From Urinicoccus sp. (lineage in GTDB: Bacteria; Bacillota; Clostridia; Tissierellales; Peptoniphilaceae), in the NCBI GenBank assembly GCA_029983435.1, contig JASBZN010000036.1:1-9314 (forward strand): a stretch of 9,314 nt of DNA. Direction: 5' to 3'. Position numbers and translations under genes: made by a program. The notes under the pieces are model-generated. The model worked only from the letters and a program-made list of their open reading frames with translations. It was not told the DNA's origin and searched no databases. Below are positions 1 through 6,251 of the stretch, one piece after another. Each line of letters begins with the position of its first letter. The first letter of the stretch is position 1.

Positions 1-591
1 TGCTGTTTCTTTTTGACGAATAGATGAAGCACTACAAATAGTATTATATACTAAAATTTTCCCTGTGAAAACACCTAAAATCTCATTTACTAAAGAATTA
101 AAGAAGTCTTTTTCATTTGTGGTCTGGGAAAGGACCATATAATTGTCCTTTTTAGGAAGTTTTTCCAAGTCTTTTTTGGAAGAAACACAGTAACCTTTAT
201 GGGCTCTAGACAAGATCCCATCTACCTCTGGGTGGTTTTCCATTCCAATAACTATAACAGAAAAGCCCTTTTGGTTTGCCTCTTCTACGTAGTCATAAAT
301 TTTTTTTACAAAAGGACAAACTGTCTCAACAACTTTATTTTTTTTCTGTAATTTTTTTAATCGATGAATATCTAGACCGTGACTTCTTGTAATAATTGTT
401 GCACCTTGCAGGTCTTCTTGGGGCAATTCCTTGACCCCCAATTCTTTTAATTGATCATTGACGTTTTGATTGTGGACCAGTTCCCCATCTAAGTAAACTT
501 GATCCTCTTTTTCTGCCGTCTCTTTGGCAAGAGAAACAGCTTGCTTCACACCAAAGCAAAAACCTGCATGTTCTGCTAAATAAACTTTAAT
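1..591 (-). CDS. ispH: 4-hydroxy-3-methylbut-2-enyl diphosphate reductase, 5' part (runs off the window)
   Basis: IspH (LytB) is a cytosolic [4Fe-4S] enzyme that reduces HMBPP to IPP and DMAPP, the last step of the MEP isoprenoid pathway. The 197 visible residues contain all three cluster cysteines: C12 in HAGFCFGVK, C92 in ETVCPFVKK and C186 in NTICSASS. They also contain the conserved H40 (LVHNQ), H71 (SHG) and HPEVDG at 120-125, and QTT at 156-158. The frame is open to the window edge, so the C-terminus is missing. In many clostridia IspH is fused to an S1 ribosomal protein; this cannot be seen here. The start is unusual. The frame is closed upstream by TAA at 624-622 and offers no ATG, GTG, TTG or CTG before the first cysteine motif. 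ATT at 591 follows AGGTGAT at good spacing and puts the first cluster cysteine at position 12, as in E. coli IspH. It lies 8 nt after plsC. Function is certain; the start is likely but unusual. Confidence 0.95.
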   Translation of the reverse strand, partial: MKVYLAEHAGFCFGVKQAVSLAKETAEKEDQVYLDGELVHNQNVNDQLKELGVKELPQEDLQGATIITRSHGLDIHRLKKLQKKNKVVETVCPFVKKIYDYVEEANQKGFSVIVIGMENHPEVDGILSRAHKGYCVSSKKDLEKLPKKDNYMVLSQTTNEKDFFNSLVNEILGVFTGKILVYNTICSASSIRQKETA

Positions 592-594
592 ACC

Positions 595-601
595 ATCACC
601 T
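595..601 (-). promoter_or_regulatory. ribosome binding site deciding the ispH start
   Basis: AGGTGAT matches the extended anti-Shine-Dalgarno complement (AAAGGAGGTGATC) and overlaps the plsC stop codon TAG at 602-600. It is followed by GGT and then the proposed ATT start at 591. The pdp gene in this window has the same AGGTGAT plus three bases before its ATG, so the spacing is one this genome evidently uses. Confidence 0.65.
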
Positions 602-1181
602 ATTCCATGCTTTGATAAATTTTATCCATGATTCCTTGAGCTACCATTTGGTAACTTTCTTGGCCCTTTGTTTTGCCCTCCAAAAGTTTGTGGGCATCTA
701 AAGGCGGATGGATTACTAGCTTTAGTTTAGAAAATAAGCGGTAGTTTCCTTGAATGCTTACGGGAGATACGAAACTTTCAGTCTTTAGAGCCAAAAGTCC
801 CACTCCAGGTTTCACCATCTTGTCGTCTCTTTCCTTAACACGAGTCCCTTCTGGAAAGATTCCTACATTATTTCCTTTTTTTAAAAGACGAATGGCTTTT
901 TTTAAAGCACCCAAATCATTTTTATCCCTTTCTACAGGAAAGCTCCCTAGATGGTCTAAAATTTTTGCAAGGAATTTATTTTTAAAGAGTTCCTTTTTTG
1001 CCATCCAAGAAATCGGGTGGGGATAAAAAGAGGAAATAAAAAGAGGATCCCAGGCACTGATGTGGTTTGCACAAACTAGGCCACCAGTCTCTAGGGCATT
1101 TTCTCTTCCCTGGATTTCCACCCGGTAAAAAAGCTGGAAAAAGACCCTAAGAAAAGCTCCTACGCCTTTATAAAACCCCAT
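600..1181 (-). CDS. plsC: 1-acyl-sn-glycerol-3-phosphate acyltransferase
   Basis: This is a PlsC/LPLAT-family acyltransferase that acylates lysophosphatidic acid to phosphatidic acid at the membrane, an early step of phospholipid synthesis. With the start chosen here it has 193 residues, close to the short Firmicutes PlsC proteins. The catalytic HX4D motif is H40 to D45 (NHISAWDP). The substrate-binding FPEGTR motif is at 109-114, and FPVERDK follows the usual block II position. The N-terminus is hydrophobic (GAFLRVFFQLFY) and probably lies on the membrane. A longer reading from TTG at 1196 exists, but GGAGG at 1192-1188 sits 6 nt before ATG at 1181, which decides for the shorter form. The gene overlaps the end of cmk by 14 nt and precedes ispH, a cmk-plsC-ispH order common in clostridia. 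The acyl-donor preference cannot be read from sequence. Confidence 0.93.
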   Translation of the reverse strand: MGFYKGVGAFLRVFFQLFYRVEIQGRENALETGGLVCANHISAWDPLFISSFYPHPISWMAKKELFKNKFLAKILDHLGSFPVERDKNDLGALKKAIRLLKKGNNVGIFPEGTRVKERDDKMVKPGVGLLALKTESFVSPVSIQGNYRLFSKLKLVIHPPLDAHKLLEGKTKGQESYQMVAQGIMDKIYQSME

Positions 1182-1812
1182 TTTTTGCCTCCACAATTGC
1201 CGCCATCTTATCTACTGTCTCTTCTAGGTTGAGATGGGTATTGTCGATTAAAATAGCATCTTCTGCCTGTTTAAGAGGGGCCACTGCTCGATGGTAGTCC
1301 CGGTAGTCTCTAGCTTGTAAATCTTCTTTTACTTGCTCTAAGGGAATTTGAATATTTTTTTCCAAATTCTGCTCATACCGTCTTTGGGCCCGAATTGAAT
1401 CCGAAGCGGTAAGAAAAAATTTAACCTTGGCATCTTTTAAAACTACCGTTCCTATATCTCTTCCCTCCATCACAACATCTTGGTCCTGGGCTAATTTTCT
1501 TTGATAGTCCAGAAGATAGTCGCGAATGAGGGGGTCTTTGGATAGCTCCGAAGCTCGTTTGCTCACTTCTGCTGTTCTTAGTTCATGGTCCAAAGACTTC
1601 TGTTCATAATAAATGCCTTCTGGCGAAATAACGAGGTCCATTTCTTTTAGGGCCTTGGCATGGTCTTTGGGGTTCCCCATTTGAATAAAGGCATAAGCTA
1701 AAGCCCGGTACATAGCTCCAGTATCCACATAGGGTATCTTTAATTTTGCTGCCAGAGCCTTGGCAATGGTACTTTTCCCTGCACCACTGGGCCCATCAAT
1801 GGCTATCGACAT
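1168..1812 (-). CDS. cmk: (d)CMP kinase
   Basis: Cytidylate kinase transfers phosphate from ATP to CMP and dCMP in pyrimidine nucleotide supply and recycling, in the cytosol. The 214-residue protein is slightly shorter than the usual 220-225. It shows the P-loop GPSGAGKST at 7-15, the substrate-region motif DTGAMYR at 30-36, EGRDIGT at 116-122, and a C-terminal RDYRDYHRAVAPL block ending in IDNT that is typical of Cmk. ATG at 1812 is preceded by AGGAGG at 1827-1822, 9 nt away. A longer frame from TTG at 1848 would run through the terminator-like hairpin and adds residues unlike any Cmk N-terminus, so it was not used. It is the first gene of the cmk-plsC-ispH unit, downstream of the only clear promoter and a terminator-like leader, so its expression may be attenuated. 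Confidence 0.96.
   Translation of the reverse strand: MSIAIDGPSGAGKSTIAKALAAKLKIPYVDTGAMYRALAYAFIQMGNPKDHAKALKEMDLVISPEGIYYEQKSLDHELRTAEVSKRASELSKDPLIRDYLLDYQRKLAQDQDVVMEGRDIGTVVLKDAKVKFFLTASDSIRAQRRYEQNLEKNIQIPLEQVKEDLQARDYRDYHRAVAPLKQAEDAILIDNTHLNLEETVDKMAAIVEAKNGVL
1188..1192 (-). promoter_or_regulatory. ribosome binding site deciding the plsC start
   Basis: GGAGG lies inside the last codons of cmk with 6 nt to ATG at 1181. The alternative upstream TTG at 1196 would place this motif inside the plsC reading frame and has no comparable site of its own. Confidence 0.8.
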
Positions 1813-1832
1813 AATTCTTTTCCTCCTATGAT

Positions 1833-1860
1833 AAAAAATCACTAACAAGCGTTAGCGATT
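1833..1860 (-). terminator. intrinsic-terminator-like hairpin in the cmk leader
   Basis: Read on the minus strand, AATCGCTAAC (1860-1851), loop GCTT and GTTAGTGATT (1846-1837) form a 10-bp stem with one G-U pair. A six-T run (1838-1833) begins within the stem and continues past it. On the opposite strand the G-U pair becomes an A-C mismatch and the T-run is shorter, so the element is directed at minus-strand transcription. It lies downstream of the predicted promoter and 5 nt before the cmk Shine-Dalgarno sequence. It could end transcription coming from the upstream operon, attenuate the cmk promoter, or both. Confidence 0.75.
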
Positions 1861-1886
1861 TTGTCTGCCAATATCCGATAAGACAA
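1861..1886 (-). other. 5' leader hairpin upstream of the terminator
   Basis: TTGTCT (1886-1881) and AGACAA (1866-1861) are perfect inverted repeats around a 14-nt loop. They would fall at or within a nucleotide or two of the predicted 5' end of the cmk mRNA and directly abut the terminator stem. The stem is short and AT-leaning, so it could be chance. It matches no riboswitch class that I recognise. Confidence 0.35.
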
Positions 1887-1893
1887 TACACTT

Positions 1894-1922
1894 ATTATAT
1901 CGAATATCGCATCTTTTTTCAA
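1894..1922 (-). promoter_or_regulatory. predicted sigma-A promoter for cmk-plsC-ispH
   Basis: On the minus strand, TTGAAA (1922-1917) is followed by an exact 17-nt spacer and a perfect TATAAT (1899-1894). Transcription would begin near 1887, giving a leader of about 75 nt before the cmk ATG. The -35 box begins directly after the stop codon of the upstream flavoprotein gene. The surroundings are AT-rich, but both hexamers at ideal spacing in the only intergenic gap make this a good call. Confidence 0.75.
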
Positions 1923-3116
1923 TTATTTACTGGCATTTTCCCCTGCGAGATAGCCAGTAGAAAATGCAATTTGTAGATTATACCCCCCTGTTAGGGCATC
2001 TAGGTCTAACATCTCTCCACAAAAATAAAGACCTGGTCTTATCTTCGACTCCATGGTTGAAGGATCTATCTCGTGAATATCCACACCTCCGCTGGTAATA
2101 ATTCCCCGCTCTAGCTTATCCAGTCCCTGGTAGCTTAAGGGGAAGTGCTTCATCTTTTGAAGAATCTTTCTTCCTTCTTCTTTGGTAATTTCATTGACCT
2201 TTTTGTGGGGAGAAAGTTCTAACTTGTCTAAGAAAATATCCACTAGCTTATGGGGTAACCTCCCCTTTAAAACCGTCTGAATCTCCTTGTTTTGAGCTTG
2301 GGAAAAGTCCCTTAAAAGGGCTTTATCTAGAGTTTGTTCATCTAAACTCGGCTTTAAGTCAATTTCCAGTTGTACCTTGTTCCAGCGGTTGATGTAGGAA
2401 CTCATGGTTAAGGCTAAAGGTCCTGAAATCCCTTCTCTGGTAAATAGAAGGTCCCCAAAGAAATCCAACTTTTGGCCTCCTAAGGCTCGTAGGCTCACAT
2501 GCTTTAAGGTAAGTCCCTCCAGGTCTTTAATAAAAGAATCCTTACACAAAATGGGAACCAAGGCTCCTTTTAATGGGACAATGGTATGGCCTAAAGCCTT
2601 GGCGAAAGTGTAGCCATCCCCTGTGGATCCTGTTGTGGGATAGGACTTGCCTCCTGTAGCTAAAATGACCCTATCAAAAGTGTAGGTTTCTTTTTCTGTC
2701 TTTACAAGGAATTTTTCTTCCTGGCTAATTTCCAATACTTTGGTATTTTTTATTAGCTTTCCCCCTTGGTCTAAATACATTTTTTCCAAGGCAGAAATAA
2801 TATCTGATGACTTATCTGACTTAGGAAAGACCCGGTCTCCCCTTTCCACTTTAAAGGGAACAGGGATAAAATCTTGCAGGGCTTGGTTTGAAAAACTATA
2901 AAAGGCAGAGTACAAAAACTCAGGGTTTCGAACCACATAATCAAAAAATTCAGAAATATCCTTATTATTTGTTAAATTACACCGACCCTTGCCTGTAATG
3001 TATAGTTTTTTTCCAATTTTTTCATTTTTTTCTATGAGGGTGACCTCCCCTTGTCTGCTGGCAACAATTCCTGCACAGACACCTGCTGGTCCTCCTCCGA
3101 TGATTCCTATTTTCAT
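1923..3116 (-). CDS. NAD(P)/FAD-dependent oxidoreductase, HI0933/YhiN/BaiN family
   Basis: This 397-residue flavoprotein belongs to the family annotated variously as HI0933-like, YhiN, BaiN or aminoacetone-oxidase-like. The physiological substrate of most members is unknown. The sequence shows the N-terminal dinucleotide-binding GGGPAG at 7-12 with acidic E29 at the end of the second strand. The family signature GKGRCNLTNN is at 42-51, a second FAD-contact block LATGGKSYPTTGSTGDG at 152-168, and the C-terminal GLYFCGE (362-368) with GGYN (377-380), which closes the FAD site. There is no signal peptide or membrane segment, so it is probably cytosolic. Its ATG overlaps the preceding methyltransferase stop (ATGA, 4 nt), with GAGG 8 nt upstream. 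It is the last gene of the long operon and commonly lies near cmk in clostridia. A bile-acid role, as for the named BaiN, should not be assumed. Confidence 0.9.
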   Translation of the reverse strand: MKIGIIGGGPAGVCAGIVASRQGEVTLIEKNEKIGKKLYITGKGRCNLTNNKDISEFFDYVVRNPEFLYSAFYSFSNQALQDFIPVPFKVERGDRVFPKSDKSSDIISALEKMYLDQGGKLIKNTKVLEISQEEKFLVKTEKETYTFDRVILATGGKSYPTTGSTGDGYTFAKALGHTIVPLKGALVPILCKDSFIKDLEGLTLKHVSLRALGGQKLDFFGDLLFTREGISGPLALTMSSYINRWNKVQLEIDLKPSLDEQTLDKALLRDFSQAQNKEIQTVLKGRLPHKLVDIFLDKLELSPHKKVNEITKEEGRKILQKMKHFPLSYQGLDKLERGIITSGGVDIHEIDPSTMESKIRPGLYFCGEMLDLDALTGGYNLQIAFSTGYLAGENASK

Positions 3117-3670
3117 TTTTTCTTCCTCTTCTGAATACCAAAAAATATGGGTGGTTCATGAATCTGGTTATAAAATTCAACCCTTTGAACAATAAACTCC
3201 CTTTGGTCCAAAGCTTTTAAAAAGTCTTCTACAGCCTCTACCTCTTCCTTGGCTCCAGGATGGGACCGATATGCCAAGATGGTACAAAGTCCTTCTTCTT
3301 TTAAGAGCTTAAGGGCCTTTTCAAGGGCTTGGCAAGTGGTCTTTGCCTTGGTGATAATCTCTTTATTCCCACCAGGAAGATAGCCCAAATTCATCATACA
3401 TAGGTCTACAGGCTCTTTTACATACTTGTCTAAATTTTCGTGGCCATCTAAAATTCCTTGGAAGCAGTCTGTGTCTTTTAACTTTTCCTGGGCCAGATTT
3501 AGAGCCTTTTCTTGAATATCAAAAGCTATCACATGAGCTTTAGGATTCTGGTCGAAAATAAATTTACTGTCTTCTCCCTTGCCTAAAGTAAGGTCCAGAG
3601 CTAAGTCAATTTCCTTTTTATTGCTTAAAATAAATTGCCGCATCAGGGCAATACCGTTATCTTCAATCAT
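3113..3670 (-). CDS. mnmM: class I SAM-dependent methyltransferase, MnmM/YtqB family
   Basis: The 185-residue protein fits the family once called putative rRNA methylase (YtqB), whose B. subtilis member is reported to methylate nm5s2U34 of tRNA to mnm5s2U34. Visible motifs are the SAM-binding ALDLTLGKGEDS at 24-35, the acidic D51 after VIAF, the diagnostic NLGYLPGG at 94-101, HPGAKEE at 137-143 and the C-terminal NQIHEPP at 168-174. The usual GHPGG-like segment reads SHPGA here, a small departure from what I recall of the family. The gene overlaps the end of rluB by 8 nt and is itself overlapped 4 nt by the flavoprotein gene. ATG at 3670 has only a distant AGGGAG as ribosome site (about 13 nt), so translation may depend on coupling to rluB. 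The family is secure; the exact tRNA substrate is by homology. Confidence 0.85.
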   Translation of the reverse strand: MIEDNGIALMRQFILSNKKEIDLALDLTLGKGEDSKFIFDQNPKAHVIAFDIQEKALNLAQEKLKDTDCFQGILDGHENLDKYVKEPVDLCMMNLGYLPGGNKEIITKAKTTCQALEKALKLLKEEGLCTILAYRSHPGAKEEVEAVEDFLKALDQREFIVQRVEFYNQIHEPPIFFGIQKRKKK

Positions 3671-4370
3671 ATAATTTTTGTAACTCCCTTAATTCCCCTG
3701 GGGTTAGTTGCCGGTAATCTCCTATTTTTAACCCATCTAAAGTGAGGCTTCCCACAGACAAACGATGGAGTTTTTTTACTGAGTGCCCAATGGCTTGGCA
3801 CATTTTTTTTACCTGGTGATTTTTCCCCTCATGAATGGTTAAATCAAACTGGGTTTGCCCCTTTTTATAACGGATTCTTTCCACCTGGGCTGGAGAAAAA
3901 GATTCCCCATGAAAGCTAATGCCCTTTTTAAGACTTTCAAAAGACGCCTCCTCCACCTCTCCTTGAACTAAAACCCGGTAGCATTTATTGATTTCATGAG
4001 AAGGATGCGTCATGGCAAAGGTCAAGTCACCGTCGTTTGTTAAGAGCAAAAGCCCCGTTGTATCTTGATCCAACCGCCCAACAGGATAGACTCTGGTTTG
4101 GGTCTTTATGAGGTCTAAAACGGTCCTTCGATTTTTTTCATCCTTGGTGGTAGTAACGTAGCCGGGGGGTTTATTTAGAAGATAATAAACTTTCTCCTCC
4201 TTTAAAAAAATCTCCTGACCATCAAAAAATACGCGGTCCCCTGGTTCAACTTTTGTTCCTAATTCATGAACTTTTTCCCCATTGACAGAAACCCTTCCCT
4301 GCAAAATCAAGTCTTCACATTTCCTCCGAGAAGCGACTCCACCATGGGCTAAATATTTTTGTAACCGCAT
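3663..4370 (-). CDS. rluB: 23S rRNA pseudouridine synthase, RluB/RsuA family
   Basis: This enzyme isomerises a uridine of 23S rRNA to pseudouridine. RluB acts at position 2605 (E. coli numbering). The 235 residues comprise an N-terminal S4 RNA-binding domain (about 1-60, beginning MRLQKYLAHGGVASRRKCE) and the RsuA/RluB/RluE/RluF catalytic domain. The catalytic aspartate is D101 in GRLDQDTTGLLLLTNDG, and KPPG at 67-70 is also typical. NHQVKKM near the C-terminus is a second family motif. ATG at 4370 follows the scpB stop by 1 nt, and GAGG lies 6 nt upstream inside scpB. In spore formers, genes such as dacB, spmA and spmB usually separate scpB from rluB; here they are absent. Assignment to RluB rather than RsuA rests on the gene neighbourhood and general similarity. 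Confidence 0.92.
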   Translation of the reverse strand: MRLQKYLAHGGVASRRKCEDLILQGRVSVNGEKVHELGTKVEPGDRVFFDGQEIFLKEEKVYYLLNKPPGYVTTTKDEKNRRTVLDLIKTQTRVYPVGRLDQDTTGLLLLTNDGDLTFAMTHPSHEINKCYRVLVQGEVEEASFESLKKGISFHGESFSPAQVERIRYKKGQTQFDLTIHEGKNHQVKKMCQAIGHSVKKLHRLSVGSLTLDGLKIGDYRQLTPGELRELQKLYD

Positions 4371-4371
4371 C

Positions 4372-4908
4372 TTATTCCTCTTTTAAAAAATTCAAATCTT
4401 CTCCGCTAGGATCCACTTGAGGCAACTCTTCCAAGGATCTTAGGCCAAATTTTTTTAAAAACAAGTCTGTTGTCCCGTACAACATGGGCTTGCCCGGTCG
4501 ATCCAAGTACCCTCTTTGTTCTATGTAGCCAATCTTCATCAGGGTCCTTACAATACTATCACATTGGACTCCTCGAATGTCTTCAACTTCTACTTTTGTT
4601 ACGGGTTGCTTATAGGCAATAATGGCTAGAGTTTCCAGACCTGCATTGGATAGTTTTTTCTTCTTTTTATCTTCAAAAAACCGTTCAATCTCATCATAAC
4701 AAGATTCTTTCGTCGCCAATTGTAGGGTGTTTTTTACCTGGATTAGTTTTAAACCAGAATCTTCTTTTTGGTATTTCGCTTCTAGCTCTTCCACTGCTTG
4801 GTAAATTCTAGGGAGGGGAACTTCTAAAGTTCGACTTATTTCTGTTACGGCCAAAGGCTCTGCCCAGGCAAATAAAATTCCTTCTATGATGGCTGGTAAA
4901 TTTTCCAA
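4372..4908 (-). CDS. scpB: segregation and condensation protein B
   Basis: ScpB is the winged-helix partner of ScpA and SMC in the bacterial condensin complex, which organises and segregates the chromosome. The protein has two tandem winged-helix regions. The second carries the family hallmark LETLAIIAYKQPVTK (from residue 91) and YLDRPGKPMLYGTT at 134-147. A short acidic tail follows. The start chosen is TTG at 4908, giving 178 residues that begin ENLPAIIEGILFA as in other ScpB proteins. GGAGG at 4919-4915 lies 6 nt before it. A longer reading from TTG at 4929 would place that ribosome site inside the gene. With the chosen start the gene begins 1 nt after the scpA stop, and it ends 1 nt before rluB. 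Confidence 0.93.
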   Translation of the reverse strand: MENLPAIIEGILFAWAEPLAVTEISRTLEVPLPRIYQAVEELEAKYQKEDSGLKLIQVKNTLQLATKESCYDEIERFFEDKKKKKLSNAGLETLAIIAYKQPVTKVEVEDIRGVQCDSIVRTLMKIGYIEQRGYLDRPGKPMLYGTTDLFLKKFGLRSLEELPQVDPSGEDLNFLKEE

Positions 4909-4909
4909 G

Positions 4910-5629
4910 TCACTCCTCCCTTCTTTCAATATAAATTTGGACCTCTTTTGGCTTATAGGAAATATAGCATCCTCCAGTTTTTGCCAATTCTAAAACTGCT
5001 AAAAAATTGCTAATAAGTTCCTCTCGAGAAGGGTTTTCGCTGAGAAGATCTGTAAATAAAATTCTCTTCCTCTCTACCAAGTGGAAACGCAAGTTTTCAA
5101 TACAATCACTTACTTTAAATCGCTCGGGATAAATAGGCCGAAGCTCTTCGTTGGTTCGGTCTTCATATTTAATAATAATTTCTGTAAAACAGGAAAATAA
5201 ATCTTCTGTTTCCAATTCTTGCAGTAAATAAGCTTCTTCCTTGGAAATAATCTCTTGAGGTAGCCGCGTTAAAGCCTTCATTCCCTCTTCTTCTCGGCTC
5301 TTAAAATCCTTGGCAACTTCCTTATAAACCTGGTATTCCAAAAGCCTCTTTACCAGAGTTTCTCTAGGATCCAGCTCTTCTTCATCTTCATCCGAATCCT
5401 CTTTTCTCTTGGGTAACATCATCCTGGACTTTATTTGCAGTAGCGTTGAAGCCATGAGTAAAAAAGAAGACAGAGTGTTCATATCCATGGTCCGGGCATT
5501 CATTTCCTTAATAAACTCTGTGGTTAAAAAAGCAATGGGAATGTCGTAAATATCCAGTTCATTCTTCTTAATCAAGTCCAAGAGCAAGTCCATGGGCCCC
5601 TGGTAGATGTCAAGATCAACATCATACAT
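4910..5629 (-). CDS. scpA: segregation and condensation protein A
   Basis: ScpA is the kleisin subunit that bridges the SMC head domains and binds ScpB in the condensin complex. The 239-residue protein has the classic N-terminus with YQGPMDLLLDLIKKNELDIYD at about 9-29, then the helix ending in KSRMMLP at 67-73. A very acidic linker follows (EDSDEDEEELDP, 77-88), and then the C-terminal winged-helix region that contacts the SMC ATPase head. Its length is normal for Firmicutes (about 230-260). ATG at 5629 overlaps the protease gene by 8 nt. A GGGGG run lies about 10 nt upstream. scpB follows directly, so the two subunits are made from adjacent frames. The smc gene is not in the window. Confidence 0.95.
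   Translation of the reverse strand: MYDVDLDIYQGPMDLLLDLIKKNELDIYDIPIAFLTTEFIKEMNARTMDMNTLSSFLLMASTLLQIKSRMMLPKRKEDSDEDEEELDPRETLVKRLLEYQVYKEVAKDFKSREEEGMKALTRLPQEIISKEEAYLLQELETEDLFSCFTEIIIKYEDRTNEELRPIYPERFKVSDCIENLRFHLVERKRILFTDLLSENPSREELISNFLAVLELAKTGGCYISYKPKEVQIYIERREE
4915..4919 (-). promoter_or_regulatory. ribosome binding site deciding the scpB TTG start
   Basis: GGAGG, within the run AAGGGAGGAG at the end of scpA, is 6 nt from TTG at 4908. It makes the shorter scpB frame preferable to the one starting at 4929. Confidence 0.75.
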
Positions 5630-6251
5630 AAAAAATGTTCCCCCAGAAGCCTAGAAAAGCTTGGATCACTCCATTGAAAATAGGCGTCAACACCTTGTCA
5701 ATAGCTCCAGTAAAAATAGCTACCACCAAAAGTAAATAAGAATATTTTTCATACTGATAAAATTTTTCTTCCCAGCTTCTTGGTAAAAAACTTGCCAAGA
5801 CCTTAGACCCATCTAAAGGTGGCAAGGGAACCAAATTAAAAAGTCCCAGCATGACGTTATACCAAAGGAGATTTTCCACCAATAAACGAAGGAAGTTGCT
5901 AGAAGTAGGATGAAAGTAAAGATAGGCAAAGACACCAGAAAAGATAAAGGCCATTAGGAGATTATAGACCACCCCTGCTAAAGACACCGTCAACATCCCC
6001 ACTTTCCTTTTCTTAAAAGCATATGGATTAATAGGAACAGCCTTGGCCCAACCAAAGCGAAAAACAACCATGAAAATAAGTCCTATGGGATCAATATGGT
6101 TTAAAGGATTAATACTTAATCGTCCATCTTGCTTTGCTGTCGTATCTCCATTTAAATAAGCCACATAGCCGTGGGCAATTTCATGGCCAATAATCGCCAC
6201 TAAAAGAGCCAGAATCCTGGCTCCATATATTTCAATCGTCATTCTATCCAT
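5622..6251 (-). CDS. site-2 protease family (M50) membrane metallopeptidase
   Basis: This is a 209-residue integral membrane protein of the compact M50 family (YwhC-like). It carries the zinc-binding HEIAH at 23-27 inside the first membrane segment and the second active-site motif NLVPLPPLDG at 139-148, with D147 as the third zinc ligand. Hydrophobic segments at about 8-30, 52-68, 84-113, 122-142 and 171-190 fit a multi-span protein. There is no PDZ domain, unlike RseP or SpoIVFB with its CBS domain. The substrate is unknown. Members of this type are often found next to scpA in Firmicutes and other bacteria without an established functional link. The ATG shares one base with the pdp stop (TAATG), and GAGG is 7 nt upstream, so translation is probably coupled. 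Confidence 0.9.
   Translation of the reverse strand: MDRMTIEIYGARILALLVAIIGHEIAHGYVAYLNGDTTAKQDGRLSINPLNHIDPIGLIFMVVFRFGWAKAVPINPYAFKKRKVGMLTVSLAGVVYNLLMAFIFSGVFAYLYFHPTSSNFLRLLVENLLWYNVMLGLFNLVPLPPLDGSKVLASFLPRSWEEKFYQYEKYSYLLLVVAIFTGAIDKVLTPIFNGVIQAFLGFWGNIFYV

Noticed and set aside
301..360. Long A/T runs inside ispH as a possible frameshift site
   Set aside because: The frame continues intact through the runs with conserved residues on both sides.
754..1026. 90-codon plus-strand open frame opposite plsC
   Set aside because: It is an antisense shadow of a well-supported gene, with no domain-like sequence.
1813..1848. Longer cmk start at TTG 1848
   Set aside because: It would translate the terminator hairpin and adds a non-homologous N-terminus; AGGAGG points to ATG at 1812.
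2404..2613. 69-codon plus-strand open frame opposite the flavoprotein gene
   Set aside because: It is antisense to conserved coding sequence, with no recognisable motif.
1923..3116. Bile-acid reductase (BaiN) function for the flavoprotein
   Set aside because: The family is broad and found in nearly all Firmicutes; nothing here indicates bile-acid metabolism.
2989..3195. 68-codon plus-strand open frame
   Set aside because: Its hydrophobic N-terminus comes from reading the FAD-binding segment backwards, and it spans two real genes on the other strand.
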